A stretch of 64,000 nt of DNA from Caryophanales bacterium UBA743 (GTDB taxonomy: Bacteria > Bacillota_I > Bacilli_A > RFN20 > CAG-826), in assembly GCA_002297365.1 (NCBI GenBank), contig DBKT01000011.1, positions 248,001-312,000 on the forward strand. The letters run 5' to 3'. Shown one piece after another: positions 19,705 to 28,451 of this stretch. The notes beneath the pieces were generated by a model, which saw only the letters and a program-made list of their open reading frames with translations, was not told the DNA's origin and did not search any database. How positions within the stretch are numbered: position 1 is the first letter of the stretch; each line of letters begins with the position of its first letter. A program made the position numbers and the translations under genes.

Positions 19705-20020
19705 CATAAATATCTTATGAGGTCTATCTTTTGATAATGAATTATAAAAATCACTAAGGATGATAACGTTTGATAATGAATGATAAAAATAAATCACAAT
19801 GATAAATTAAAAGGAGGGAAGGCATAATAAATCCATATTCATTAACCTTCGGCATGGGGCCAAAGGAATAAATCAAAAAGACCCAAGGACTTTCTTAATG
19901 TTCTAAACGTTTTCTCGGATGATAACCCAGAAAATCGTTGCATCAACAGTCTTAGAATCCTTCACAAAGTCATTATAAGAAAGCAAACCTAATAACACCT
20001 AACCATTGTGATTCAAGGTT
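19705..20020. other. Intergenic region with an imperfect 22-bp direct repeat
   Basis: No gene is supported here. TTTGATAATGAATKATAAAA occurs twice, starting at 19730 and 19769 (39-bp period), with further GATAA(C) echoes to about 19925. It could be an operator, a decayed repeat or the trailer of the MATE transcript; nothing decides between them. Confidence 0.4.
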
Positions 20021-21421
20021 CTATTCTTGAAAAGAGTTCGCGCATTTATTCGTCTTTCCCTTATAAATATGGCAGGTGAATATCAAAGCGTAAGCAGCCG
20101 CGACCGCTTCAGCAACATAGCTCCCCCACCAAATGGCGTCTATCCCAAAACAGCGCCCGAAGAGGAAGCAAGCCGGGAAAAGGAGGACAAGCAAGCGAAT
20201 CCCCGTGATGACCATCGGGTGGATGCCATTCCCAAAGGCCTGAAGGACGCCATTGGAGAGGATGCATATCGAGGCAAGGACGAAAGTCGGGGCGGTAATG
20301 CGCGTTAAGATGACACCCGTGTTGACCCATTCTTCATCAAGATTGAATAAGAGAAGCAGTTCTTTTGGAACCGCTTCAAAAATAATGGTTCCTGTTAGAG
20401 CAATGATTGCTCCATAAAGATAGCCCCACATAATCGCGTCTTTTGCTCTTTTCTTATTTTCGTTTCCATAGTTATAAGCAATGATTGGAAGCAACGCATT
20501 CACAAGCCCATAAAGAGCCATGAAAATGAAGCTCTGTAATTTGAAATAAACGCCATATATGCCAACAAGCATGTCTTGCGTTGCCCCACTTTGGCTAAAA
20601 AGAGACATAAACACTAGTTGAAAGACAAGCGGTTGAAGACTTTGGAAAGCCTGAAGGATGATGCTAGGAAGACCAACACGAAGAATTTCCCTCATCATTG
20701 GAAAATCAAAGACTATATCTTTCTTATGAATCGTTATTTCTTTATTTACGAACAAAACCAAGAGGAAACCGACAACCATAGACACCATCTGCCCGATGAT
20801 GGTTGCAATAGCAGCTCCTTCAACGCCCATATTCCATACCAAAATGAAAATAGGATCTAAGATGATATTTACAACAGCCCCAGATAGTTGCATCACCATG
20901 GCAAGGTTTGTTTTACCTGTCGCACATAAAGAACGCTCACTTACAAGCTGAAGGAGCTGCCCAAAAGAGAAAATAAAGCAAAGACCAAGGTATTTTGCAC
21001 CCATTTCGATGACCATTTGGTCTTCGCTCATCTTTGAAAAATAGAAATTCCCGAAATAAATTGCTAAGCCAAAAGAGAGGAAAAGAACATAAAAGAAAGC
21101 CATCAAAAGATAGCCATTGATGCAAGAGCGGGCAGCTTTATCACCCTTACCTTCTCCAAGGGCTTTCGACAAAACGGAATTGACGCCGATTCCTGTTCCA
21201 ATAGCCACTGCTACCAATAACGTTTGCAAAGGATAAGCGTATCCCAATGCCGTTATGGCTTTCTCATTAAAAGGCGCTTCCATCATTCCGATGAAAATGC
21301 TATCCACAATGTTATAGAGAGCACTTACCACCATCGAAAACATCATCGGAAGAGCCATCTTTAATAATAAAGTTGGGATCTTTTCAGAGCCCATCCGGTT
21401 TGCCTTTGCTACACTCACCAT
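20021..21421 (-). CDS. MATE-family multidrug/metabolite efflux transporter
   Basis: A 466-residue polytopic membrane protein with about 12 hydrophobic segments and typical MATE features: ALPMMFSMVVSALYNIVDSIF near the N-terminus, GEGKGDKAA after TM2, CATGKTNLAMVM, and the second-half counterparts GLPSIILQAFQSL and NYGNENKKRAKDA. MATE proteins export cationic drugs or metabolites using Na+ or H+ gradients. Length is normal (about 450). GGAGG lies upstream of the ATG. The ~380-nt region upstream contains nested inverted repeats that could form a regulatory leader. Substrate cannot be assigned. Confidence 0.92.
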   Translation of the reverse strand: MVSVAKANRMGSEKIPTLLLKMALPMMFSMVVSALYNIVDSIFIGMMEAPFNEKAITALGYAYPLQTLLVAVAIGTGIGVNSVLSKALGEGKGDKAARSCINGYLLMAFFYVLFLSFGLAIYFGNFYFSKMSEDQMVIEMGAKYLGLCFIFSFGQLLQLVSERSLCATGKTNLAMVMQLSGAVVNIILDPIFILVWNMGVEGAAIATIIGQMVSMVVGFLLVLFVNKEITIHKKDIVFDFPMMREILRVGLPSIILQAFQSLQPLVFQLVFMSLFSQSGATQDMLVGIYGVYFKLQSFIFMALYGLVNALLPIIAYNYGNENKKRAKDAIMWGYLYGAIIALTGTIIFEAVPKELLLLFNLDEEWVNTGVILTRITAPTFVLASICILSNGVLQAFGNGIHPMVITGIRLLVLLFPACFLFGRCFGIDAIWWGSYVAEAVAAAYALIFTCHIYKGKTNKCANSFQE

Positions 21422-21453
21422 AAATAAAAAGCCTCCATGAATTCATTCATCGG

Positions 21454-21629
21454 GGCGAAAAGTAAGCAAAGCTTAGGAAAAATCCTCCGTCATTTTCGCC
21501 TATAGTTTAAAGATTGTTATTTCAAAAATCAAATGCGGGAAAAGCAAAATGACATTTCCAGCTCTCATTTAGTAAAGAACAGGATTGTTTCTTTACTGTT
21601 TGTGTTTTAAATGAACTCCCCCCGCATTT
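21454..21629 (-). promoter_or_regulatory. Candidate structured 5' leader of the MATE gene
   Basis: Two structured blocks lie upstream of the MATE start. The outer block nests AAATGCGGG (21531-21539) with CCCGCATTT (21621-21629), TCATTT (21565-21570) with AAATGA (21609-21614), and AGTAAAGAA (21571-21579) with TTCTTTACT (21589-21597). The inner block is a compact three-way junction: GGCGAAAA/TTTTCGCC (21454-21461/21493-21500) enclosing TAAGC/GCTTA and GGA/TCC. I could not match it to a riboswitch class I know. Confidence 0.45.
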
Positions 21630-21801
21630 AATGCATTTCTTTTCTTTCTTAATTATTCCGTAAAAAAATGTTGTTTCTAATTCCGTCTAACGAGAGGGAA
21701 GAATCTCGCGAAGAAATCGTTGTTTAATCTTTTCTTATTACATTCATCATGCACAATTTAAAAAAGAGTATTTTGGTCGAGTTTGCTTTCTCAAATGGTT
21801 T

Positions 21802-22346
21802 TCATGATATTCCAAAATCTTCAATAGAAGCGTAATGATGATAAATCCTAAACTCAATACCATCTTTACGATAGCAAGGGTCGAACCCAGAATACGAATC
21901 GTCATATTCAAAATTCATCCCGAGGAAAACGTTGTTTATCCTTTCCTTGCTAGAACACATGCTCAATCCGTAGACATCAACATCTGGGTCGTTGACATAA
22001 ATAGAACTGACGACAAAGGATTCGTCTTGAGGGTAAAGACGATAATTGACACGTTTTTTTCATAATCGACGGTCCCGTCTTGGCCGATATTGTCGGAATA
22101 TGCCGAATCCATGTAACAAATAAAAACTTCGCGCGGATAATACAAATTTCTTTCGTTTAAATCCTTGTGCTCAATCACGTCGCCCACCCAATAATCCAGA
22201 GCCCAATCGCTTGGCCTTACCCTGGGGTCGACGTCAACGCTCTCGGGCTTGGAAGGGTTGGAGGAAACCGTAGGATCGTGGTCATCGCAAGAAGGCAAGG
22301 TCAAAGAAAAGATCGCCAACATGCCAACAATTATTCTCTTTCTCAT
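21802..22346 (-). pseudogene. Small lipoprotein gene with a frame break at an A7 run
   Basis: Frame 1 encodes 127 residues (22346-21963) with signal peptide MRKRIIVGMLAIFSLTLPSC and a lipobox-like LPSC. At 22054-22060 (A7 on the coding strand) the reading shifts. In the -1 frame the protein continues naturally with RVNYRLYPQDESFVVSSIYV and ends at 21802, giving about 181 residues. The site reads GAA AAA AAC, in the phase of a canonical A_AAA_AAC slippery heptamer, so programmed frameshifting, a sequencing indel or real decay are all possible. Its ATG overlaps the stop of the upstream papain-like gene, so they form an operon. Function unknown. Confidence 0.65.
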
Positions 22347-22618
22347 TTTTGCTCACCTGCTTTCTCACATAGGGTGTTCAAGGGATAAACAGCATAGTAT
22401 CCTACAAATAAATTATAATTATGCACTCCCTTGTTGTCTCTATCACACGTCCTTGGATCCATAATTATCTTTTTGCTATAGTCCTGGTTCGTAACTGCCC
22501 CTGTACCTGTTTTGTGTGACCAAGAGCCATCGGAGTTTTGGCGGTACCAATGGTAATCATACCCATGAGCGTCATCTGCAGAATCCTGATTATCAATCAC
22601 AAAAGCGACCTTGTACAT
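22343..22618 (-). CDS. C-terminal fragment of frame-broken secreted papain-like protein
   Basis: A 91-residue open frame that is the continuation of the ORF ending at 22597. Adding one A at the AAA around 22648-22650 restores NSWEVFPAGMYKVAFVID in frame. It carries the His region of what looks like a second papain-like domain (YDYHWYRQNSDGSWSHK, followed by KIIMDP). The motif set Cys (NCYSYAL in the previous fragment) plus His (DYHWYR) is one I recall from secreted Firmicute proteins; the peptidase assignment is inference. The stop overlaps the start of the small lipoprotein gene (ATGA). Confidence 0.6.
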   Translation of the reverse strand: MYKVAFVIDNQDSADDAHGYDYHWYRQNSDGSWSHKTGTGAVTNQDYSKKIIMDPRTCDRDNKGVHNYNLFVGYYAVYPLNTLCEKAGEQK

Positions 22619-23823
22619 TCCTGCCGGGAAAACTTCCCAGCTATTGATTTCGTTAAAGCCTCAGCATCTCCCCGAATTACCGAAAGAATATTGTTGGTAT
22701 TAAGCAAATCCTCTGCCTTAATGCCTATTCCGCAAGCTTCACCAGGTTGCATCGACTCAATCGTTCCTTTCGTCGGGTTTATCTGAGCGTTTAAGGCATA
22801 AGAATAGCAATTTAGACGATACTGATAATCGTCCCAGATTTCAGGTTGGTAATCTAATTCGGATCCCGACAAAGGCATCTTATATTCCGTTGTGTAAAAC
22901 GACATTCTTCCGATGCAAATTCTGCCCCTGTTATCTTCAGAAGAATAGGTTCCATCGTAACGCGAATAGAATCTAACCCTATATGCCGGCTGGGAGAATT
23001 CAAGCTTATAAATCCTTTTCTCGTTTCTATTCCTCGGTAACCCTGTTTCTTCAGATAGCAAATCTAACACCGTGACCCATCTATCGCCTATGAATTGCTG
23101 TACGACCGCTTCGCCATTGCTGTTCGAAAGCAATTCATTGGACAATTCTCGCCAATGGGACAGCTCAACATTTATTCTATTCAAAGCAACGCTAAAACGA
23201 TACTCAATAAAGGCTTCATTAACACCTTTTCTTATCGGAGACATAACTATATCTTCATTATGAATGTATCCAACCCTATATCTTCTAGTCTCAAAAGCGA
23301 AACCGCGGACTGAATGGGACTGAAAATTTGTTTTCGTCGCATCGTCGGTTGGATACGCATCCTCGAATCCATACTCGTTCGGGGCGACATATGGTTTATT
23401 CGTGTTAAAACCAGGTTTCTCAAATTCAGCCATGCACCAATAATCGTCCCAATAATGACAAGAATCCGATCCCAAAGTTATCAAAACATAGTATTTTTTC
23501 CCGGGGGTTTTGAAAAGAATCTGGTCCCATTCGGATGAAGTCAAAGCGTATTTCCATCCAGAAAACTTTGCTTTTTGAAAAATCTTATTTTTACTTGAAT
23601 CAAGTATCGAAAAGTTGAGGTAAGGGTTTGTGTTTCCCACCCAACGCTCCCTATAAAGCGATTTCCAAACGAATGTGGGTTTGAGATCAATATGTTCTCC
23701 CAATTGCATTTCAATTTCACGAGGGAAGATGAATGCTGACGCATCACAGTCGTCTCCTCCATTTGAAGAATGGTATTTTGCCCTTAGGTTTTTTCTGCAT
23801 AAAAATCTAAGCCAATTGCGCAA
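22597..23823 (-). CDS. Central fragment of frame-broken secreted papain-like protein
   Basis: A 408-codon open frame without its own ribosome site. Its apparent N-terminus (MRNWLRFLCRK) is an out-of-frame artefact overlapping the end of the upstream ORF. Real sequence joins at an A6 run (23789-23794), where one extra A gives ...FYAEKNLRAKYHSS. The body is beta-rich, unassigned, and near its end has RLNCYSYALN followed by PGEACG, the putative Cys motif of a second papain-like domain. The final residues (KFSRQECTRSLL) are again out of frame. See the neighbouring fragments for the rest of the gene. Confidence 0.6.
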   Translation of the reverse strand: MRNWLRFLCRKNLRAKYHSSNGGDDCDASAFIFPREIEMQLGEHIDLKPTFVWKSLYRERWVGNTNPYLNFSILDSSKNKIFQKAKFSGWKYALTSSEWDQILFKTPGKKYYVLITLGSDSCHYWDDYWCMAEFEKPGFNTNKPYVAPNEYGFEDAYPTDDATKTNFQSHSVRGFAFETRRYRVGYIHNEDIVMSPIRKGVNEAFIEYRFSVALNRINVELSHWRELSNELLSNSNGEAVVQQFIGDRWVTVLDLLSEETGLPRNRNEKRIYKLEFSQPAYRVRFYSRYDGTYSSEDNRGRICIGRMSFYTTEYKMPLSGSELDYQPEIWDDYQYRLNCYSYALNAQINPTKGTIESMQPGEACGIGIKAEDLLNTNNILSVIRGDAEALTKSIAGKFSRQECTRSLL

Positions 23824-24719
23824 ACGATGTCCGTGTACCCTAAATCCTTTAACGAGGCGTGAGTAAGAGCGGTATTATTCTCTTCATTTCTCCACCCAGG
23901 ATGGACATTAATAGTCCACGTAATAGAATTATAATCGTAGGCCACTACCGAGTGCGTGTTGGAAGAGTTTGGTTGTTTTACAATCAAAATCATCGGCTTT
24001 CCACGCTTAAGGTTTTCAGCGATTTTGTTTTTAATCGAAGATCCGCCAGAGTTTTCATAGAAATTTATGATGGCTTCTTTTTCAGAATAGTTCCTATATT
24101 TATGCATATAGGCATCCAGCAAATCACAAATGTTCTTGCCGCTTAGCCCAAGGTCCCCTTTAAGAACGGCATAGCTTAAAATCCCAAGGTGTTCCTCGGC
24201 CAGGTCGAACAGCTTAAACTGAAAATAGTCTTCTTTCTTTTGAATCGCAATATTCAAATACTTATCAAAATCATCATTCGCGAACAAGCCAGATGGTTCG
24301 AAGCGAATTCCCGGAGACTCCGTGTTTGTTGGAACTAAATCAAAATCAGCCGATTGTTGTCTTTCGTATGAATAAATGGAATCAACATCATACGAGTTAG
24401 GAATAACCGAATCATTCCAATAAGAGTCGTAAAAAGTCAAAAGCATCCCAATGGAAACATAGCCGCAAGACCCATAGACATTATTACCGAAATTTTCTCT
24501 AAGATTGTCAAAATAATAGGAAGCGTACCTGCTTTGGTTATAGATTTCGCTTTGACCATTCGAAACCAACTTATTGAACAAATCATCGGTGCGTCCATCA
24601 CCCAAATAAGCATTGGCAACAACGTCGTTTTCATGCATTGTTTCTTTTTGAATAGATGCATTTGAAAAAAATGAGAGTAAGAACAAAAAACCGCCTAAAA
24701 TGAACATCCCCTTTTTCAT
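23784..24719 (-). CDS. Secreted C39/papain-like cysteine peptidase domain protein (N-terminal fragment)
   Basis: Start at 24719 (MKKGMFILGGFLFLLSF) is preferred because AAAGGAAAA precedes it; the longer frame from 24779 lacks a site. A signal peptide is followed by a C39-like domain. The catalytic Cys region is NVYGSCGYVSIGMLLTFYD (about residues 80-98) and the His region is NTHSVVAYDY, then VHPGW. Such domains occur in secreted Firmicute proteins, sometimes as proteases. The frame ends at 23784 after FYAEKT through a missing A in an A6 run; with the two downstream fragments the intact protein would be about 790 residues. First gene of a short operon with the small lipoprotein. Confidence 0.7.
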   Translation of the reverse strand: MKKGMFILGGFLFLLSFFSNASIQKETMHENDVVANAYLGDGRTDDLFNKLVSNGQSEIYNQSRYASYYFDNLRENFGNNVYGSCGYVSIGMLLTFYDSYWNDSVIPNSYDVDSIYSYERQQSADFDLVPTNTESPGIRFEPSGLFANDDFDKYLNIAIQKKEDYFQFKLFDLAEEHLGILSYAVLKGDLGLSGKNICDLLDAYMHKYRNYSEKEAIINFYENSGGSSIKNKIAENLKRGKPMILIVKQPNSSNTHSVVAYDYNSITWTINVHPGWRNEENNTALTHASLKDLGYTDIVCAIGLDFYAEKT

Positions 24720-24929
24720 AGTGGTTTTCCTTTCGTTTGATTGCAAAACGATTTTAAATAGGAGCTCTTTAAAAATCAATTTTATTCAAATGAACGGAAT
24801 TCTTTGCTTCATATTCTTCGAAATGAAACGTTCTTCCTTTCGGCTTTCGCATTAAAGACCATTGGTGTTTCTTAACCAATTCGTCCCCTATTTTGATGCA
24901 CGTCCCCCTTATTTTAAGCAATATAAGAG

Positions 24930-26123
24930 TTATTCAAGCGTTTTAATCCAAGCGTTCAAGCCTTCGAAACAGCTTTCATCCACCTTAAAGGAATATTTAA
25001 ATCCTTCAACGGTTTTCATCTTTCTAGATAGAGCGAAGTCCGTAATATTCTTAATGGCCTCCCCACTCCAACCATAATCGCCAAAGGCAGCAAACTTTTT
25101 GCCAGTGAAGAACGGAATTGGCTTGCTGATAAGCAAATCATAGAAGATTGGCAAAGCGTCGTTTACAACGGTTGGTGTTCCAAAAAGAAGGATTCCTGAT
25201 GTTTTTATTGCCTCAAGAATGTTTGCCTTCTCTTCTTGGTAATTTAAAGCGTCAACATAGAAAGAAGAAACCTGCTTACCTTCTTTAATAAGCTCATTTT
25301 CGATATGCTCCGCCATCTTTTTCGTATATCCATAGCAAGAAGCGTAAACCAATGTCACATGATTCTTATCAAGAACGGGAAGGGCGTCTTTCGCTTCCTT
25401 TTCAAAAGCGGAAATCACTTCCTTTGCATCTTTATCGATAACAGGACCATGCCCCGTTAAAATCATTGTTACATCCAAGGCACGCACTCTTTCTACAGCT
25501 TGAAGAGCAAACGAAGCAAAAGACGACATGATGCAATCGAAATAATAATGGAAAGATTCATGATACTCTTCCAAGTTAGTCACTTTGGAGAAAAGGACAT
25601 CATCAAAAGCATAATGCGTTCCGAAAGCGTCGCAGGTAACCAGCGCTTTTTCCTCTTCGATATAAGTGAAAAGAACATCTGGCCAATGCAAGAACAACCC
25701 CGATATAAAGCGAAGGGTGTATTCGCCAATCTTTAGTTCTTTATTTGGAGTCATAGCAAGACTCTTGAATGGGAAACGAAGGATGTTTTTTAAATTATTC
25801 AAGCCCGCCGGCGAGGCGATAACGACGATATCTGGATTCTTCTCAAGCAAAGCTTCAATTGCTCCAGAATGATCCGGTTCCGTATGAGCAACGACAAGGT
25901 ATTTGATGTCTTTAAAATCAATCAAATTTGATATATGGGTCAAATATTCTTCAGAAAATCCAGCTTTGTTCCCTTCGAAAATAACCCCTCCTTCTTTCGT
26001 CTTAAGCAAATAAGAATTATAGGAGGTCCCGTATTTTAAGGGCATTACGCTATCGAATACTTTTAAATCGTGATCAATGCAACCGACATAATACAAATTT
26101 TCTTTCAATTTGAGAGTTTTCAT
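24930..26123 (-). CDS. FprA-type flavodiiron protein (A-type flavoprotein)
   Basis: About 397 residues; start at the ATG 26123 with GAGGTGG upstream rather than the GTG three codons earlier. The N-terminal metallo-beta-lactamase domain shows the diiron ligand set HTEPDHSG (His80, Glu82, Asp84), then LHWPDV, the Asp of TCDAFGTH and TGHGPV. The C-terminal ~140 residues are a flavodoxin domain with the FMN phosphate loop YASCYGYTKK. These cytoplasmic enzymes reduce O2 to water (or NO to N2O) in anaerobes, protecting them from oxidative or nitrosative stress. Length and domain order are normal. Apparently monocistronic. Confidence 0.95.
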   Translation of the reverse strand: MKTLKLKENLYYVGCIDHDLKVFDSVMPLKYGTSYNSYLLKTKEGGVIFEGNKAGFSEEYLTHISNLIDFKDIKYLVVAHTEPDHSGAIEALLEKNPDIVVIASPAGLNNLKNILRFPFKSLAMTPNKELKIGEYTLRFISGLFLHWPDVLFTYIEEEKALVTCDAFGTHYAFDDVLFSKVTNLEEYHESFHYYFDCIMSSFASFALQAVERVRALDVTMILTGHGPVIDKDAKEVISAFEKEAKDALPVLDKNHVTLVYASCYGYTKKMAEHIENELIKEGKQVSSFYVDALNYQEEKANILEAIKTSGILLFGTPTVVNDALPIFYDLLISKPIPFFTGKKFAAFGDYGWSGEAIKNITDFALSRKMKTVEGFKYSFKVDESCFEGLNAWIKTLE

Positions 26124-26268
26124 AACATCCACCTCACAATATCATTCTAGCAAAATCTAAATGAGGTGATAGGGATAACGCTTTTAGGAAGCCCTTTGGA
26201 TTCTTATAAAAGCTCATTAGGATATATAACTAACGCAACAAACGACCGCAGCAAAAGAAACGAAAATA

Positions 26269-26805
26269 TCAGCCACAATAAAAATAGGTTAAAAGCCTAA
26301 GAATCGGGATGTATCTTTTCTTCAAGAACAGGCTTGTCGCCGCAAAAGTTGTGACACCTCCGCTCAAAAGAAACGAAATCAAGCCAATTGGGTTCCCTTG
26401 TCCCCACGTTCCTGAAAAAATGCTGACGAAGAAGGCTTCGCGATTGGGGTAATCTTGACCTGCAGGTATTGGGTAAACATACCTTTTCCCCATGAGAAAG
26501 GGTATGAAAACCAGAATGCAGTAAACCACCATTATGGTTAAAACAATGGCCAAAGACGTCACATTTATCTTTTCAGAGATATCTTTTGCTTCGATGGTTT
26601 TCAAAGCGGTCTCGTCCCGTTCAATCAAATCGGAAGCAGGGATGTTGAAATACAACGCTATTCTTCCCAATGTTTCTTTATTTGGAAACGCCGCTCCCGT
26701 CTCATACTTCGCTATAAGACTCCTCGATACGAAAATCTCTTCTGCTAGTTCCGCTTGAGTGATTCCTTTTCTCTTTCTAAGGCCTTTTAGTTTATCTTTG
26801 AACAT
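26269..26805 (-). CDS. XRE-family regulator with C-terminal membrane segments
   Basis: A 178-residue protein. Residues 1-60 form a Cro/C1-type helix-turn-helix (LRKRKGITQAELAEEIFVSR, then SLIAKYETGAAFPNKETL). Two hydrophobic segments follow (TSLAIVLTIMVVYCILVFI and NPIGLISFLLSGGVTTFAA). The frame ends at LTYFYCG, but the +1 frame directly there reads PIFIVADIFVSFAAVVCC before a stop near 26220, a convincing third TM helix, so the natural protein may be about 20 residues longer and frame-broken near 26305. Membrane-tethered XRE proteins often sense membrane or ion stress; the neighbouring antiporter is a possible target, by inference only. Confidence 0.8.
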   Translation of the reverse strand: MFKDKLKGLRKRKGITQAELAEEIFVSRSLIAKYETGAAFPNKETLGRIALYFNIPASDLIERDETALKTIEAKDISEKINVTSLAIVLTIMVVYCILVFIPFLMGKRYVYPIPAGQDYPNREAFFVSIFSGTWGQGNPIGLISFLLSGGVTTFAATSLFLKKRYIPILRLLTYFYCG

Positions 26806-26864
26806 GCTCCACCCTTTTACGGCTTTAATATATCACCCACGATTCGTAAACGGGTGTGAATCTT

Positions 26865-26999
26865 TCAGAACAAATTTAAAAAAATCATTGAATTCTTTTG
26901 GACATATAAGGAGTCAGGATGTTTAATGGTTTCCCAGCCATGATAGTAAGAAACTTCAGCAATTTTCCATAAACTTTCCTCTTTAGAAAGTGGTTTCAT
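26865..26999 (-). CDS. Small ORF, 44 residues, unknown
   Basis: A 44-codon ORF beginning MKPLSKEESLWKIAEVSYYH with a strong GAGGGTGG site 4 nt before the ATG. It lies between the XRE regulator and the antiporter and runs opposite to the antiporter. No family recognised; charge and aromatic content look protein-like rather than random. It may be a real small protein or the surviving 5' end of a larger gene. Confidence 0.4.
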   Translation of the reverse strand: MKPLSKEESLWKIAEVSYYHGWETIKHPDSLYVQKNSMIFLNLF

Positions 27000-27050
27000 T
27001 TAACCACCCTCTTTTAAGGGTCTATAATCAAAATGTTTTTGGAGATCGTT

Positions 27051-28451
27051 ATGTTATCATTCGTCAATATTCCTACGGAAACAAATCCTCAAGCTTATAA
27101 AATCTTGCTGCCGTTAGGACTTCTTTTGATTCTTTCAAAGGTTTTTTCCCTTCTTTTAGGGAGAATCAAGGTGCCGCAAGTAATCGGCTATCTTGTTGCT
27201 GGCCTTGTTGTTGGCTTGATATATCTTATTCCAGGTCAGACCATTTTGACCTCCTACACGAAAAACGGAATCGATTTCTTTGCGAAAATCGGCGTTATCC
27301 TGATTATGTTCTCCGCTGGCATTGAAACTGACATTAAGAAAGTAAAAACGGTGGGACCTGCTGCATTTGTTGTCGCCTTGATGGGTGTCATAACCCCTAT
27401 GATTCTTTGCTTTTTGATGGCCTTTGCTTTTGATAAGTTTACCGGAGCGGAAATCAACATCTTCCGTGAACTATTCTATGGGGTCATTTTAACGGCCACT
27501 TCTGTATCGGTCACGGTTGCCACTCTTAAGGAATTGGGCAGATTGGATACGAAGGTTGGAAGCTGTCTTGTGTCCGCCGCGATCATCGATGATGTGTTAG
27601 GAATCATTGTTCTTTCGTTGGTCATTTCTCTTTCTGGCTCAAACACAACGGGAAACGATTTTGCGAGCATGCTTATCTCCGCTATGGGACAAGAAGGAAA
27701 CACGTTCTTAACCATTTTCTTCATTATTTTCTTTATGGTCGTCTATTTCGGCTTGACTTTCCTCGCCGGCATATTCATTAGAAAATTATTCAACTGGCTG
27801 GGAGAGAAATATCCTCACCATATCCGCATTGTCATTATCTCTTTGGGCATTTGCCTGCTATGGGCTTATATTTCGGAATACTTCAATATCGCTGATATCA
27901 CGGGCGCCTATCTTATGGGGCTAACGATGAGTAGCACCTTAGCGCACGGATACATTGATCACCGTGCGGAAACCACCTGCAATTATCTTTTTGGTCCTAT
28001 CTTCTTTGGCTCCATTGCCATGGGCCTTTATCAATCCAATTTCGATTTCTCTGATCCTGCCTTCCTTCAATTTCTTTTGTTCGGACTTTTATGGATCGTC
28101 ATTGGCATCCTTGGAAAAATCATTGGCTGCACAACCGCAGGGCTTTGTTTCAAATTCAAATTCCATGACGCTATCAAATTAGGATTTGGCATGATGGCAA
28201 GAGCTGAGGTGCTTATCGTTTGCGCTCAAAAGGGCGTCGATTGTGGCTTAGTTGATAACCGTATCATGATGTTCTGTCTTTTGCTTATCTTAATCTCTTC
28301 TTTCATTACCCCTATTTTCTTAAAGCTTTCCTATCGTAAAGAAATGACCGCAGAAGAAGATAATGGAAACAAGGCAATCGAAAAAATGGCCAGCAATGTT
28401 GCCAATGCTGAAGTGGGGTCTGGCGATACAAACGTGAAAGAAGGCAAATAA
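27051..28451 (+). CDS. CPA-type cation:proton antiporter (Kef/NhaP-like)
   Basis: About 466 residues. Start at 27051 (MLSFVNIPTETN) is preferred because GGAG lies 7 nt upstream; an ATG six codons earlier overlaps that site. Roughly 12 TM segments are visible, including GRIKVPQVIGYLVAGLVVG (TM2), LIMFSAGIE (the Kef/NapA LGxE/SAG-type motif), the discontinuous helix around SAAIIDDVLGIIVLSL with the paired Asp residues of electrogenic antiporters, and ADITGAYLMGL. It exchanges Na+ or K+ for H+ at the cytoplasmic membrane. The C-terminal tail is short, without a TrkA-N/RCK domain. Ion selectivity cannot be read from the sequence. Confidence 0.92.
   Translation: MLSFVNIPTETNPQAYKILLPLGLLLILSKVFSLLLGRIKVPQVIGYLVAGLVVGLIYLIPGQTILTSYTKNGIDFFAKIGVILIMFSAGIETDIKKVKTVGPAAFVVALMGVITPMILCFLMAFAFDKFTGAEINIFRELFYGVILTATSVSVTVATLKELGRLDTKVGSCLVSAAIIDDVLGIIVLSLVISLSGSNTTGNDFASMLISAMGQEGNTFLTIFFIIFFMVVYFGLTFLAGIFIRKLFNWLGEKYPHHIRIVIISLGICLLWAYISEYFNIADITGAYLMGLTMSSTLAHGYIDHRAETTCNYLFGPIFFGSIAMGLYQSNFDFSDPAFLQFLLFGLLWIVIGILGKIIGCTTAGLCFKFKFHDAIKLGFGMMARAEVLIVCAQKGVDCGLVDNRIMMFCLLLILISSFITPIFLKLSYRKEMTAEEDNGNKAIEKMASNVANAEVGSGDTNVKEGK

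Noticed and set aside
24769..24879. 36-codon minus-strand ORF with TTG start after AGGGGA, between FprA and the papain-like gene
   Set aside because: Non-standard start, very short and no recognisable pattern; protein-like composition alone is not enough.
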